In this document: piece after piece, positions 1 through 8,746 of the stretch
Numbering within the stretch: position 1 is the first letter of the stretch
Layout: each line of letters begins with the position of its first letter
Assembly (NCBI RefSeq): GCF_020905415.1
Contig: NZ_JAJJMP010000001.1
Location: 3,173,501 to 3,237,500 of the forward strand
Direction: 5' to 3'
Source of the DNA: Myroides oncorhynchi
Lineage (GTDB): Bacteria > Bacteroidota > Bacteroidia > Flavobacteriales > Flavobacteriaceae
DNA length: 64,000 nucleotides
The notes under the pieces: model-generated
What the model saw: only the letters and a program-made list of their open reading frames with translations
Database searches by the model: none
What the model was told of the DNA's origin: nothing
Made by a program: the position numbers and the translations under genes

Positions 1-1016
1 CGCTATTCTTTATTTTTTCCTTGTATATCGTCAGTACAGCAGATCAGTATCAGATTGTATCCTTTGAGAGTGGATATACATTCACTGCAGATGTGATATG
101 GTTCATCGTTATAAGTTGGGTAGTGACTACACTGGGGATATTTATATCTGATAAGTTACCGATGAAGACCTATTCTATTAAAGAACTAGCGCGCTTATGG
201 ACGTTACAGATACTTATAGGCGTACTTATCTTCTTGTCATTAGTGATTATAACGGACTATTATCTAATCGATGCAGATTATGTAGCTAAAGATGATTGGG
301 TAGAGGTTAGACAGTTTTTATTTATTGGTGTTTGTCTAATGATTATTATTATGGTTATCCACAACGGGAGAAAACTTATCAGGCTATGGAAAGACTCTGT
401 TTATGAAAACTCACAGATGAAAGAGATTATGTTACAATGTCAAGTAGCTTCTCTAAAAGCACAGCTAGATCCTCACTTTATGTTTAACAACTATAGTGTG
501 CTAGGAAGTCTAATCAAAGAAGACAGTGAGAAAGCAAGCCAATTCTTAGAACGATTATCGGATGTACACCGTTACTTACTTAGTAATCTAGAACACGACT
601 TGGTCAGCTTAGCCAAAGAAATACAGTTCTTAATAGACTATTTTTACCTGATGAAGATACGCTTCGGTGATAGTATACAAGTTGATGTAAGTGTCAAACC
701 CGAATTATTGGGGATGAAGATACCGCCGATGACCTTACAACTATTGCTAGAGAATGCCATAAAATATAATAAAGCAACTAAGAAAAGTCCCCTCAATATC
801 AAGATTTATGGGGAAGAAGAATATTTAGTGATTGAGAATAATTTGCAACTACTAAATAACCTTCCTCATTCTTCTAAATTAGGACTGACTAATATAAGGA
901 AGAGATACCAACTCGTCGAAGATAGAGAAGTGGTGATAGAACAGACAGAATCAGTATTTAGAGTAAGAATCCCTTTGTTACAAGATTATGATAAGAGCAT
1001 TAATAGTAGAAGATGA
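1..1016 (+). CDS. LytS/YehU-family sensor histidine kinase, 5' end outside window
   Basis: The reading frame is open to the left edge (frame starting at base 3), so the start lies outside the window; the TTG at 21 is only the first possible start seen here. The visible N-terminus has membrane segments (around residues 25-45, 60-85 and 100-120 counted from that TTG), consistent with an integral membrane sensor. A His_kinase-type phosphoacceptor motif follows, QLDPHFMFNNYSVLGSLI, then an ATPase region with an N-box (LLENAIKYN) and a glycine box (KLGLTNIRKRYQL). This is the LytS/YpdA architecture. Its frame overlaps the downstream LytTR regulator by 29 bases, so the two are almost certainly translated together as a two-component system. 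The signal is not apparent. Confidence 0.88.
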   Translation, partial: LFFIFSLYIVSTADQYQIVSFESGYTFTADVIWFIVISWVVTTLGIFISDKLPMKTYSIKELARLWTLQILIGVLIFLSLVIITDYYLIDADYVAKDDWVEVRQFLFIGVCLMIIIMVIHNGRKLIRLWKDSVYENSQMKEIMLQCQVASLKAQLDPHFMFNNYSVLGSLIKEDSEKASQFLERLSDVHRYLLSNLEHDLVSLAKEIQFLIDYFYLMKIRFGDSIQVDVSVKPELLGMKIPPMTLQLLLENAIKYNKATKKSPLNIKIYGEEEYLVIENNLQLLNNLPHSSKLGLTNIRKRYQLVEDREVVIEQTESVFRVRIPLLQDYDKSINSRR

Positions 1017-1746
1017 ACAGTATAATGCGCAGCACCTAATAGGGCTGTTAAGTGAGATAGACCCTACTATAGAGATAGTCGCTGTGATAGAAGGGGTAGA
1101 AGACTGTATAGAACGCTTAGAGACTGATCATAACATAGATCTTATCTTTATGGATATCAGGCTGTGTGACGGTGTGTGCTTCGAGATATTTGATGCAATA
1201 GAGGTAGAGATACCTATTGTATTCACTACTGCGTATGATCAATATGCCTTACAGGTATTCCAAGTTAATAGTATAGATTATTTGCTAAAACCCATCAAGA
1301 AAGTTGCCTTGGCACAAAGCATAGACAAGTACAAGAAACTACATAAACTACAAGCCTTCGACAAGAGTATCTTAAACAATCTGAGTGAAGTAATGCTCGG
1401 CAAAAAAGAAAACTATAGAATGCGCTTCCTCTTGAGTAATAACGATCGTTATAAAGTTATCCAAACTCAAGATGTCGCTTATATCTATACAGAGTTTCGC
1501 TTGTCAAAAGCAGTGATGTTCGACAAATCAGAACACGTGCTACCCTTCACAATGGAAGAGCTAGAAACCGAACTTGATCCAAAGCGATTCTTCAGAGCCT
1601 CTAGACAATATCTAGTCAGCTATGAAAGCATCAAAACAATACAAAACAACCTTAATAGCAAGGTCAGTATTATCCTAAATAACAATGTAGAAGTTGATCT
1701 AAGTAGAGAACGCACAAGAGCTATAAAGCAATGGCTAGACACCTAG
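988..1746 (+). CDS. LytTR-family response regulator
   Basis: 252 residues. The N-terminal receiver domain has the acidic pocket (VEDE, residues 8-11), phosphoacceptor Asp56 in LIFMDIRL and the conserved Lys101 in LLKPIKK. The C-terminal LytTR DNA-binding domain covers roughly residues 140-250, with the typical end motif in which a Ser/Arg-rich strand precedes the final helix. It belongs to the AlgR/LytR/YehT group and is the partner of the overlapping LytS-type kinase upstream. The ATG at 988 lies inside the kinase gene, giving translational coupling. The targets cannot be read from the sequence; no obvious partner operon follows on this strand, as the next gene is on the other strand after an intergenic repeat. 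Confidence 0.9.
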   Translation: MIRALIVEDEQYNAQHLIGLLSEIDPTIEIVAVIEGVEDCIERLETDHNIDLIFMDIRLCDGVCFEIFDAIEVEIPIVFTTAYDQYALQVFQVNSIDYLLKPIKKVALAQSIDKYKKLHKLQAFDKSILNNLSEVMLGKKENYRMRFLLSNNDRYKVIQTQDVAYIYTEFRLSKAVMFDKSEHVLPFTMEELETELDPKRFFRASRQYLVSYESIKTIQNNLNSKVSIILNNNVEVDLSRERTRAIKQWLDT

Positions 1747-1751
1747 GCCCT

Positions 1752-1871
1752 TCAGGGAGTTAGGAGTTATAAATTAGGAGTTAGGAATTTTTTGCCCTTC
1801 GGGCAATAGGGACAGCCATCGCGATGGTAAAACTATCTGTCCCCTGTATTTGCTCACACCATCATGGTGTC
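1752..1871. repeat. hairpin-rich intergenic element, copy 1
   Basis: It begins with two near copies of GGAGTTAGGA(A/G)TT, followed by a GCCCTTCGGGC hairpin. A longer inverted repeat follows, GGGACAG...CTGTCCC, enclosing the palindrome CATCGCGATG, and then ACACCATCATGGTGT. Similar TTAGGAATTAGGAAT starts with short GC-rich hairpins occur after the genes ending at 8322 and 58734. This suggests a dispersed family of REP/BIME-like or miniature palindromic elements. The rest of the gap up to 2211 contains no gene I can support. Confidence 0.5.
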
Positions 1872-2211
1872 TTTATCTAAACAATTCTGAGTGTGTGCCT
1901 AGTGATTATAAAGCCCTCTGTCAAGTCTGAAAGAGCCTGCTTTTTTCGTTTCTTTAGTATTCATAAGTATATAAATGTATTTATATGTAATACAAAAATA
2001 TACAATAATTAGATGTAATACTGTTTCTTAAGACATCTTTTAACGCTTTAGAAGGGTGTTTTTCAGCTACTACGCCCTCTTGAGGAAGTCTGCCAAAGCA
2101 GAGTATATGAGAAGAATCTCATCAGGAACTCTACAATCCCTACCATGTATTTCCATACAGTAGCCACAATCCACATCCCCTCTTGCAGAAGGCAAAAAAT
2201 TCTTAATTTCT

Positions 2212-2664
2212 TTATTCCTTCAGCTGTATCGCTAATATTTCACCAGTAGCACAGACCACACCATTAGCTTCTAGCGTCATATCCACCCATACTTTGCGTC
2301 CTTCGATACTGCGAAGTCTTCCTTTAAGCGTTAGTTCCTCTCCCATAGGAGTAGAAGCCTTAAAGTCTACCTTAAGTGATGCAGTCACACATCTCACAGG
2401 GATAGTGCCTTCTAGTGGTATCTCATTATGTTTACATAAGAATGCCGCTGCAGATCCTGTACCGTGGCAGTCTAGTAGTGATGCCACTAGTCCACCATAC
2501 ACACTACCCGCAATAGCAGTATACTTAGCATCAGGAGTGAAGTAAGCGATAGTCTTATCACCCTCTAAGTATGTTTTTAATTGATGCCCATCAGGGTTGT
2601 TCTTACCACAACCATAGCAGTGCGCTAAACTCTCAGGGTATAAGTCTTGAATTGCTTTTGTCAT
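2212..2664 (-). CDS. PaaI-family hotdog thioesterase
   Basis: About 150 residues from the ATG at 2664. A start at 2718 is possible, but it would add 18 residues (SLNLGLFVYNQSITI) atypical for this family, so I use the internal methionine. The N-terminal CYGCGKNNPDGHQL motif is characteristic of PaaI-like acyl-CoA thioesterases. The hotdog core follows, with GGLVASLLDCHGTGSA matching the helix that carries the catalytic acidic residue, and then the strand ending in TGEILAIQL. Likely activity is hydrolysis of a cytosolic acyl-CoA thioester; the substrate is unknown. It stands alone between two gaps of about 450 bases, so context gives no pathway. Confidence 0.85.
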   Translation of the reverse strand: MTKAIQDLYPESLAHCYGCGKNNPDGHQLKTYLEGDKTIAYFTPDAKYTAIAGSVYGGLVASLLDCHGTGSAAAFLCKHNEIPLEGTIPVRCVTASLKVDFKASTPMGEELTLKGRLRSIEGRKVWVDMTLEANGVVCATGEILAIQLKE

Positions 2665-2718
2665 AATAGTAATTGATTGGTTATATACAAATAAACCTAA
2701 ATTTAATGAGGAAGTCAA

Positions 2719-3170
2719 ATAATATAGCTCTATAATACTTTTCTAATCTGAATCAAGATGCCTCTTCCATTCTTGCTATACAGTGCCTAATCCTTGCGGT
2801 ATGTCAGCAGTGTTCTACCTCAGGAGGGGTTTTTCAGTACCAATACCTCAAGTATAGTACTATCATTGGGCTACCAAAGAGTAAGATGTCAAAGAACGAA
2901 GTAGAATTCTATAACAGCAAAATTAGCGTTCTTCAAAACTAGGATAGGAGGAAGTTCGGTAGTTGCAGAACTAACATTTTGAGAATAATAAAAGACCATA
3001 ACTGATATTCTCAACCAAAGAATAATTGGGGTAAGTAGCCTATTTCATAAGCTAAAATGCGAAGAATTTTTTATCATATGATAAAAAAATACCTTTTCTA
3101 TATCCCAATCTTTGCATCCTAAAAATAGGACGATAACGAATACCAAATATAATTAATAAATACAGATAAA
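2719..3170. other. intergenic region with one long AT palindrome
   Basis: No gene is supported in this 450-base gap between the divergent thioesterase and DHS-like genes. The one striking element is a near-perfect AT palindrome at 3066-3090 centred on ATCATATGAT and flanked by T and A runs, which could act as a bidirectional transcription stop or a binding site. No TAnnTTTG promoter box with a good -33 partner was found for either gene. Confidence 0.3.
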
Positions 3171-4148
3171 ATGGAAAATAGAGGACCTATTTCTCAATTT
3201 ATGGCGCATAACTACCGCCATTTCAATGCAGCGACAGTAGTAGATGCCGCTCAGGGATTTGAAAAGTTTTTAGATGAAGGAGGGAAGATGCTTATTTCTC
3301 TTGCAGGTGCGATGAGTACTGCTGAGTTAGGGATCTCATTAGCAGAGATGATTAGACAAGATAAAGTGGCTATTATCTCGTGTACAGGAGCGAACTTAGA
3401 AGAGGATATTATGAACTTAGTAGCGCATTCTCACTATAAGAGAATACCTAATTATAGAGATTTGACCCCACAGGATGAGTTAGAATTACTAGAGAATAAA
3501 TATAACCGTGTGACAGATACTTGTATTCCTGAAGAAGAAGCATTCAGAAGAATACAGAGCCATATTGAGAAGATTTGGAAAGACAGTGAAGCGGCAGGTG
3601 AGAGCTATTTTCCACACGAATATATGTATAAGTTATTATTAAGCGGAGTGTTAGAAGAGCATTACGAGATTGATCCAAAGAACTCTTGGATGCTTGCTGC
3701 TGCCGAAAAAAACTTACCAATCGTAGTTCCGGGTTGGGAAGACTCTACGATGGGGAATATCTTCGCTTCGTATGTAATCAAGGGAGAACTAAAATCAAGA
3801 ACAGTAAATAGCGGTATCGATTATATGGTTTGGCTTGCTGACTGGTATAAGAACAATGCAGTAGACCACGGAGTTGGTTTCTTCCAAATCGGAGGGGGAA
3901 TCGCAGGAGATTTCGCAATGTGTGTAGCACCGATGTGGGCACAGGATTTAGAGGATGACTCAGTATTAAGATGGAGATACTACTGTCAGATCACTGACTC
4001 GACTACTTCTTTTGGATCATACTCAGGATGTATTCCTAATGAGAAAATCACTTGGGGAAAATTAGATGTAGACACTCCTAGTTACGTAATTGAATCAGAC
4101 GCTACTATCGTTGCACCATTAATATTCTCGTGGGTATTAAAACAATAA
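3171..4148 (+). CDS. deoxyhypusine synthase-like protein
   Basis: 325 residues, within the deoxyhypusine synthase fold family (PF01916), an NAD-dependent aminobutyl transferase family. The catalytic lysine that forms the enzyme-intermediate imine is preserved as Lys297 in WGKLDVD, following the SGCIPNEKIT segment that aligns with the eukaryotic SGARPDEAVS region. The eukaryotic and archaeal GGGxxKHH motif reads GGGIAGDF here, so the histidine important for eIF5A-directed chemistry is missing. Bacteria lack eIF5A; characterised bacterial DHS-like proteins include homospermidine synthases, so a polyamine-forming role is plausible but not shown. It stands alone and ends in a clear rho-independent terminator. 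Confidence 0.85.
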   Translation: MENRGPISQFMAHNYRHFNAATVVDAAQGFEKFLDEGGKMLISLAGAMSTAELGISLAEMIRQDKVAIISCTGANLEEDIMNLVAHSHYKRIPNYRDLTPQDELELLENKYNRVTDTCIPEEEAFRRIQSHIEKIWKDSEAAGESYFPHEYMYKLLLSGVLEEHYEIDPKNSWMLAAAEKNLPIVVPGWEDSTMGNIFASYVIKGELKSRTVNSGIDYMVWLADWYKNNAVDHGVGFFQIGGGIAGDFAMCVAPMWAQDLEDDSVLRWRYYCQITDSTTSFGSYSGCIPNEKITWGKLDVDTPSYVIESDATIVAPLIFSWVLKQ

Positions 4149-4152
4149 ATAA

Positions 4153-4178
4153 GAAAGAGCTTTAGGGCTCTTTTTTTT
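4153..4178 (+). terminator. rho-independent terminator after DHS-like gene
   Basis: Stem AAGAGC/GCTCTT with a short TTTAGG loop, followed by eight T residues, starting a few bases after the stop codon. Confidence 0.85.
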
Positions 4179-4204
4179 GTGGGATGGTGTTGCAGTCACA
4201 ATGT

Positions 4205-4405
4205 TAATCACGCTCTGTCGGCATAGTGTGGATGTGATTTGCAGGGTGTATAGTAATATACCTGTACCGCGGTAGATGTGACCTGTGGATTTGGATTGTG
4301 GTTACTGTGTGGGGCGTATTTAGCCTTTGCGCCGCCTGTCCCATTCGCTAAAACTGTCCATAGGACACTTTTTTAACGCTCTGTCCTGCCCGTACCGTGG
4401 TAGAT
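4205..4405. repeat. dispersed intergenic repeat, copy 1
   Basis: The core at 4311-4404 (starting GGGGCGTATTTAGCCTT, passing GTCCATAGGACAC and TTTTTTAACGCTCT, ending CCGTACCGTGG) recurs with few changes at 17018-17110 and in degenerate form at 60206-60296. Upstream are a shared CTCTGTCGGCA segment and a hairpin GGGTGTATAGTAATATACC, of which a better copy lies at about 60457-60477. It is non-coding, sits between genes and contains several short palindromes, as expected of an interspersed miniature element. Confidence 0.65.
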
Positions 4406-4569
4406 TTGGATTGCGAAGTTGGAGAGTTGTGATGATGTTGTAAGCAAAGCAAAAAACCGAAAAAAACCAACTTAACAACATTTCCGTAACTATAATTTAA
4501 CTTAGGCTTATAATTGAGTGGATGTAATGAGAGTACTTTTACAGGCATATACAAGTTTATATATTATAC

Positions 4570-7500
4570 ATGCGTTGGTTATTACTCTTATTATTCGTTC
4601 CTTTTTTATCATTGGGACAAAGCGTTCACTTTAAAACGATTACTACACGAGACGGTCTGTCTAATAATTCTATTAACTGTATTGCTAATCACACAGACGG
4701 ATCTGTATGGCTAGGTACGTGGGATGGGTTAAATCTCTATGACGGCAAACAGATAAGGGTGTTTAAACATAATCCTCAGGATAATAACTCTATTGGTGGG
4801 AATGATATTTATGCCTTATTAAGAGACAAGCAAGACCGCTTATGGGTATTAACAGATGGTAAACAATTGAGTCTTTATTTAGATGATAATACGTTTGAGA
4901 ACTTCAGGTTTAAAGGAACTCCGCAGGTTTTAAGTATAGATGCAAAGGGAAATATTCTCGTGCAGTTAGATACAAAACAGTGGTATAGGTATGATGGGGA
5001 ACGCTTTATTGTTGCTCACCAAAAACAAGCGGGTGAAGTGTCTAAATTCTTAGTGTCTGATGCGCGTAAGAAATCACCTCAACACGCTGATAATGCTGTA
5101 TTCTTAGGACATGTAAGAGACTATTTTAAGGAGTTAACCATCAATGCGATAACCACTGAAGACAATGGTAATATCTGGATAGGAACGAAAACACAGGGTA
5201 TTTATCTTGTGAAGAAGATAGGTCAGTCGTATAGTATTATAGAGCATCATAAAGTAGATCCACAAAACCCGTTTAGTCTATTGAGTAACGAGGTTATGGT
5301 TTTGCACAACGATCAATATGGCAATATCTGGGTGGGGACTAAAGATGGTGGGGTATCTATTTTACCACGTATTAATGCAAGTGTAGATTATATCTATGCA
5401 CATCCATCAAAACAACCTCATCTGCCTTACGAAACTATTAGAGCTATCGCTGTAGATCAGTTAGGAGGTAAGTGGCTAGGGTTTTACACGCAAGGATTGT
5501 ATTACCAAAAGGACAAAAACAGCCCATTTAAACCTATCGTCATTCGCAAGCAACAGGAGAACGAAGATTGGAAACGAGTTCGTAGTATTTACGCCGATAC
5601 GCAAGGAGCTCTTTGGGTAGGAACTTATGGTGGTGTGGTTAGAATTAACGGGGATAAACAAGAGTTTTTCCAAGAGGGAATCACTCCTTGTTTTTACAAA
5701 AATAGAACGTATACCTTTGCAGAAGATGCTAATCACGCCTTATGGATGGGGAGTTGGGGAGGCGTGAGCAAGTTTAATATGTTAACCCATACCTTTGAGC
5801 CGATTATCAATCAAGATAAACTGAGCAAGTATCACATTAGACATATTTCTATTCTAAATAATCAATTAATCTTATCAACAGAGGAGCATGGCGTAGTCTT
5901 TTATAACTGTCTATCGGGAGAGATAAATACACTAAACCAAACCAATGGATTACTTGGTAATAGTGTGTTCTCTACTTATGCAGATGCTTTTACAGGAGAC
6001 TTGTGGGTAGCGACATTAGGTGGGATATCGGTATTTGACACAGATAATAAGTTAAAACAACAGATTAAAGAACAAGATGGTTTGCCAAGCCATTTGATTT
6101 ATAGTTTGACTCCCTTTAGAGAAGATATTTGGATTAGTACCACGAAGGGAATTGCGACAATAAATAAGAAGACCTTTGATGTGCTCAACTATAGTAATTA
6201 TATAGGTTGGCAAGGATTAGAGTTCTCTGAAGGGGCATATAGTCAAAACAAGGCAGGCTTGCTACTTTATGGAGGGAACAAGGGATTGAATATCATTGAC
6301 CCTACACAAATCAATCAGTATGATAACATCCCACAGTTTAAGGTATTATTTAATGGGATGAGTGTGTCTAACGAGCATATCGTTCGCTTTAATCCCGAAG
6401 AGAATAAATTACAATTGGCTTTATATCCCATTGGTTTTAATCAATATCCGATTAATCAGTTTGAGTATAGAATTGTTGGTCTATTTGATGATTGGAGAGC
6501 TTTACCACAGAAGGATATTCACCTAGATGATTTGGATCACAAGTTTTACCGAATAGAGATAAGGGATACTGTAGATAGTGAGAATAAGGTTATTTATACC
6601 TTGTCTTTTGACATAGAGAAGCCTTATTTCTTACAACCTTACTTTATTATTGCTTTTGTAGTCTTATTAGGGCTCCTTATTCTATGGCGTGTGCGTGTGA
6701 AACAACGAGCAATGCGCAAACGTGAGGTGGAGTTAAAGAAGCAAGTTCGAGATCGCACCCGTGAGGTAGAAGCGCAGAAGACTAACTTAGCCAATAAGAA
6801 TAGCCAATTAAGCGAGTTAAATCAAGCGATTAAACAACAGCAAGAGGAATTGTTAGCATTACACAGCAAGCTAAAGAATGAAGATATCGAGATGGAGAAC
6901 TTCAGGATATTTTTGCTTTCTCGTATTAAGAAACCCATTGTCAATACACTTGCCACTTTAGAAGAGCTAAATGTAGATGCGAGTAAGAAAGAGGAATTGG
7001 TTAAAGTCTATGATCTAGTAAGAGAATGGGATTATATCGAGCAGGTTAACGACTTTGATAGCGGTGAGCTAGTAAGTGTTGATTTGTTTGTCTTTATAGA
7101 ATATCTAAAAGAAGAGTGGTCTACAGTGAGGGAGAAGTTTGGTATTACCTTAAATATAGAGAATGACTTAGTATCTAAATGGGTAGAGGTAGATCTACTA
7201 CGCATTAAGTTACTATTGCGCTATTTGCTATTTGAATGCTGTAAATATATGGATATAAATCAGGTAATAAATGTGCGATTCTCTATCAGAGAAAGCCTAG
7301 TATGTATAGATATTCAGTCTGATAGTAAGACACTATTGACGTTCTGGAATGATAACAGAAGCTTTAGTCCTTATTACAGAGCCTTTGATTCTCTATTGCA
7401 AAGTCTAAAAGGAACTATTGAAGGGAATGAGGTAGATACTTTTGATCTTGGGCTGACGATACCTGTGCTGTGTTCTTCTAATGAAAGCAAGCAGGGTAAA

Positions 7501-8322
7501 GAGGCAAATTGGAACGAGTTTTTAGAAGAACTTCAAGTCTTGCCAAAAGACAAAATGAACATATTAGTGTATTCGAAAGAAGAAGATAAGCCTATCGTTA
7601 AACAATTAATAGGGTTTAATCAAGAGGCTAATATCGTGTATAATCACAGTGTTAGTAGGGTAGTAGGGAATATAGAGCATTATAAGTATGATGCACTAGT
7701 GCTGTATAACACTTCTTTGTCAGATCGCTCTTTATCTCTGTTCTCACAGATTAAGAAGTATGCTCATAAGCAACGTCTGATTATCTTCTATATAGCTGAA
7801 GAGGTAGATTATTTCCTTCAAGAGCAACTAAGTCAACTAGGAGTAAGTGATTTTATCCATCTACCTGTGAGCAAATCTACTCTAGAGAATAAGATATATA
7901 AACGCATTGGATACGATAAACAAAACAAAGAGAGCAATACTGTCTTGTGGAAGACAAATTTATCTGACGATATCGCTGCACATCTATCTCCTAATGAGAA
8001 ACTGTTTAGAAAGGGGATGGAAATTATGAATGCACAGTTTAGTGATGCGAGTTTTGGCATCGAGCAGTTGACCTCTGATTTGGGAATTTCAAAAATGAAG
8101 TGCTATAGATTATTTAAGGAGTTCTTAGACCAATCACCGTTAGAAATATTAATCGAAATGCGATTACAGAAAGCCCGCTTACTTATAGAAAAAGGAGACT
8201 TGACGATATCAGAGGTTGGTTTTGAATGTGGATTTAACGACCCTAAGTACTTTAGTAAATCGTTCAAGAAACGCTATGAGTGCAGTCCTTCTTATTTTAG
8301 AAGTGAAGGCACTGAGCTATAA
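4570..8322 (+). CDS. hybrid-type (HTCS-like) AraC regulator with degenerate kinase and receiver
   Basis: 1250 residues with a signal peptide (cleavage near LSLGQ). Periplasmic Reg_prop two-bladed propellers and a Y_Y_Y-like segment run to about residue 685. One membrane helix lies at about 690-710, then a coiled coil (715-775), a histidine-kinase-shaped region, a receiver-shaped region from Met996 and a C-terminal AraC helix-turn-helix (about 1145-1250). The order is that of hybrid two-component systems controlling SusCD loci. However, the H-box reads FLLSRIKKPIV with Arg785 where His is expected, no N or G boxes are clear, and the receiver site reads DALVLYN with Asn1047 in place of Asp. Signalling by phosphotransfer therefore looks lost, while ligand sensing and DNA binding look intact. 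It probably controls the downstream susC gene, 424 bases away. Confidence 0.88.
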   Translation: MRWLLLLLFVPFLSLGQSVHFKTITTRDGLSNNSINCIANHTDGSVWLGTWDGLNLYDGKQIRVFKHNPQDNNSIGGNDIYALLRDKQDRLWVLTDGKQLSLYLDDNTFENFRFKGTPQVLSIDAKGNILVQLDTKQWYRYDGERFIVAHQKQAGEVSKFLVSDARKKSPQHADNAVFLGHVRDYFKELTINAITTEDNGNIWIGTKTQGIYLVKKIGQSYSIIEHHKVDPQNPFSLLSNEVMVLHNDQYGNIWVGTKDGGVSILPRINASVDYIYAHPSKQPHLPYETIRAIAVDQLGGKWLGFYTQGLYYQKDKNSPFKPIVIRKQQENEDWKRVRSIYADTQGALWVGTYGGVVRINGDKQEFFQEGITPCFYKNRTYTFAEDANHALWMGSWGGVSKFNMLTHTFEPIINQDKLSKYHIRHISILNNQLILSTEEHGVVFYNCLSGEINTLNQTNGLLGNSVFSTYADAFTGDLWVATLGGISVFDTDNKLKQQIKEQDGLPSHLIYSLTPFREDIWISTTKGIATINKKTFDVLNYSNYIGWQGLEFSEGAYSQNKAGLLLYGGNKGLNIIDPTQINQYDNIPQFKVLFNGMSVSNEHIVRFNPEENKLQLALYPIGFNQYPINQFEYRIVGLFDDWRALPQKDIHLDDLDHKFYRIEIRDTVDSENKVIYTLSFDIEKPYFLQPYFIIAFVVLLGLLILWRVRVKQRAMRKREVELKKQVRDRTREVEAQKTNLANKNSQLSELNQAIKQQQEELLALHSKLKNEDIEMENFRIFLLSRIKKPIVNTLATLEELNVDASKKEELVKVYDLVREWDYIEQVNDFDSGELVSVDLFVFIEYLKEEWSTVREKFGITLNIENDLVSKWVEVDLLRIKLLLRYLLFECCKYMDINQVINVRFSIRESLVCIDIQSDSKTLLTFWNDNRSFSPYYRAFDSLLQSLKGTIEGNEVDTFDLGLTIPVLCSSNESKQGKEANWNEFLEELQVLPKDKMNILVYSKEEDKPIVKQLIGFNQEANIVYNHSVSRVVGNIEHYKYDALVLYNTSLSDRSLSLFSQIKKYAHKQRLIIFYIAEEVDYFLQEQLSQLGVSDFIHLPVSKSTLENKIYKRIGYDKQNKESNTVLWKTNLSDDIAAHLSPNEKLFRKGMEIMNAQFSDASFGIEQLTSDLGISKMKCYRLFKEFLDQSPLEILIEMRLQKARLLIEKGDLTISEVGFECGFNDPKYFSKSFKKRYECSPSYFRSEGTEL

Positions 8323-8600
8323 TTAGGAATTAGGAATCTGTGCCTTCGGCATTAGGGGGATATCTATTTCGCAATCGATATAAGGTACAGACGCACTGAC
8401 TGGTTTTTTTGTGATTTTGGTTTTTCGGTTTTTTGTTTTGTCTTTCAGGCATGAGGTGAAGAGTATTCTGCTTTTATTAGAGAAAATAGTCTTTTAGAAG
8501 CTAATTTGCTTAACGACTTCACGACATCACAAACAAACAACATCACAACTCCACAAAATCACAAAAAAAATAACATTACAACATCACGCCAGTGTTAACT
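8323..8600. repeat. intergenic repeat region between regulator and susC
   Basis: It starts with AATTAGGAATTAGGAAT and a GTGCCTTCGGCAT hairpin, similar to the elements at 1752 and 58764. GGTTTTTCGGTTTTTTG at about 8416-8436 is an inverted counterpart of bases 4446-4466 on the other side of the regulator gene. At 8522-8590 the short unit ACATCACAA recurs three to four times with variation, again resembling the reverse complement of bases 4427-4440. No gene is supported here. Confidence 0.45.
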
Positions 8601-8711
8601 AAAGGTTATTGTACAAAATAGACACTATTCTGATACAAGATTAGGGGATAAATGAAAGAAATGTCTACTTCTCTGAAAGATTAACACCCCTAGTTTTTAT
8701 CAAGTGGAAGT

Positions 8712-8723
8712 ACTTTCGAAAGT
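8712..8723. promoter_or_regulatory. perfect palindrome upstream of susC, candidate operator
   Basis: ACTTTCGAAAGT is a perfect 12-base palindrome ending 23 bases before the susC start codon. Its place between an AraC-type regulator and a SusC gene makes it a candidate binding or regulatory site. This is inference from symmetry and position only. Confidence 0.3.
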
Positions 8724-8746
8724 GAAATATCAATGTAATTAAACTT

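Noticed and set aside
3171..4148. True eIF5A deoxyhypusine synthase
   Set aside because: The KHH motif is missing and bacteria lack eIF5A; only the fold-family assignment is kept.
4348..4554. Minus-strand frame in the gap before the regulator
   Set aside because: It spans the dispersed repeat and has no conserved features.
8522..8590. CRISPR-like short repeats (ACATCACAA units)
   Set aside because: Units are too short and irregular, with no spacers of uniform length and no cas genes nearby.
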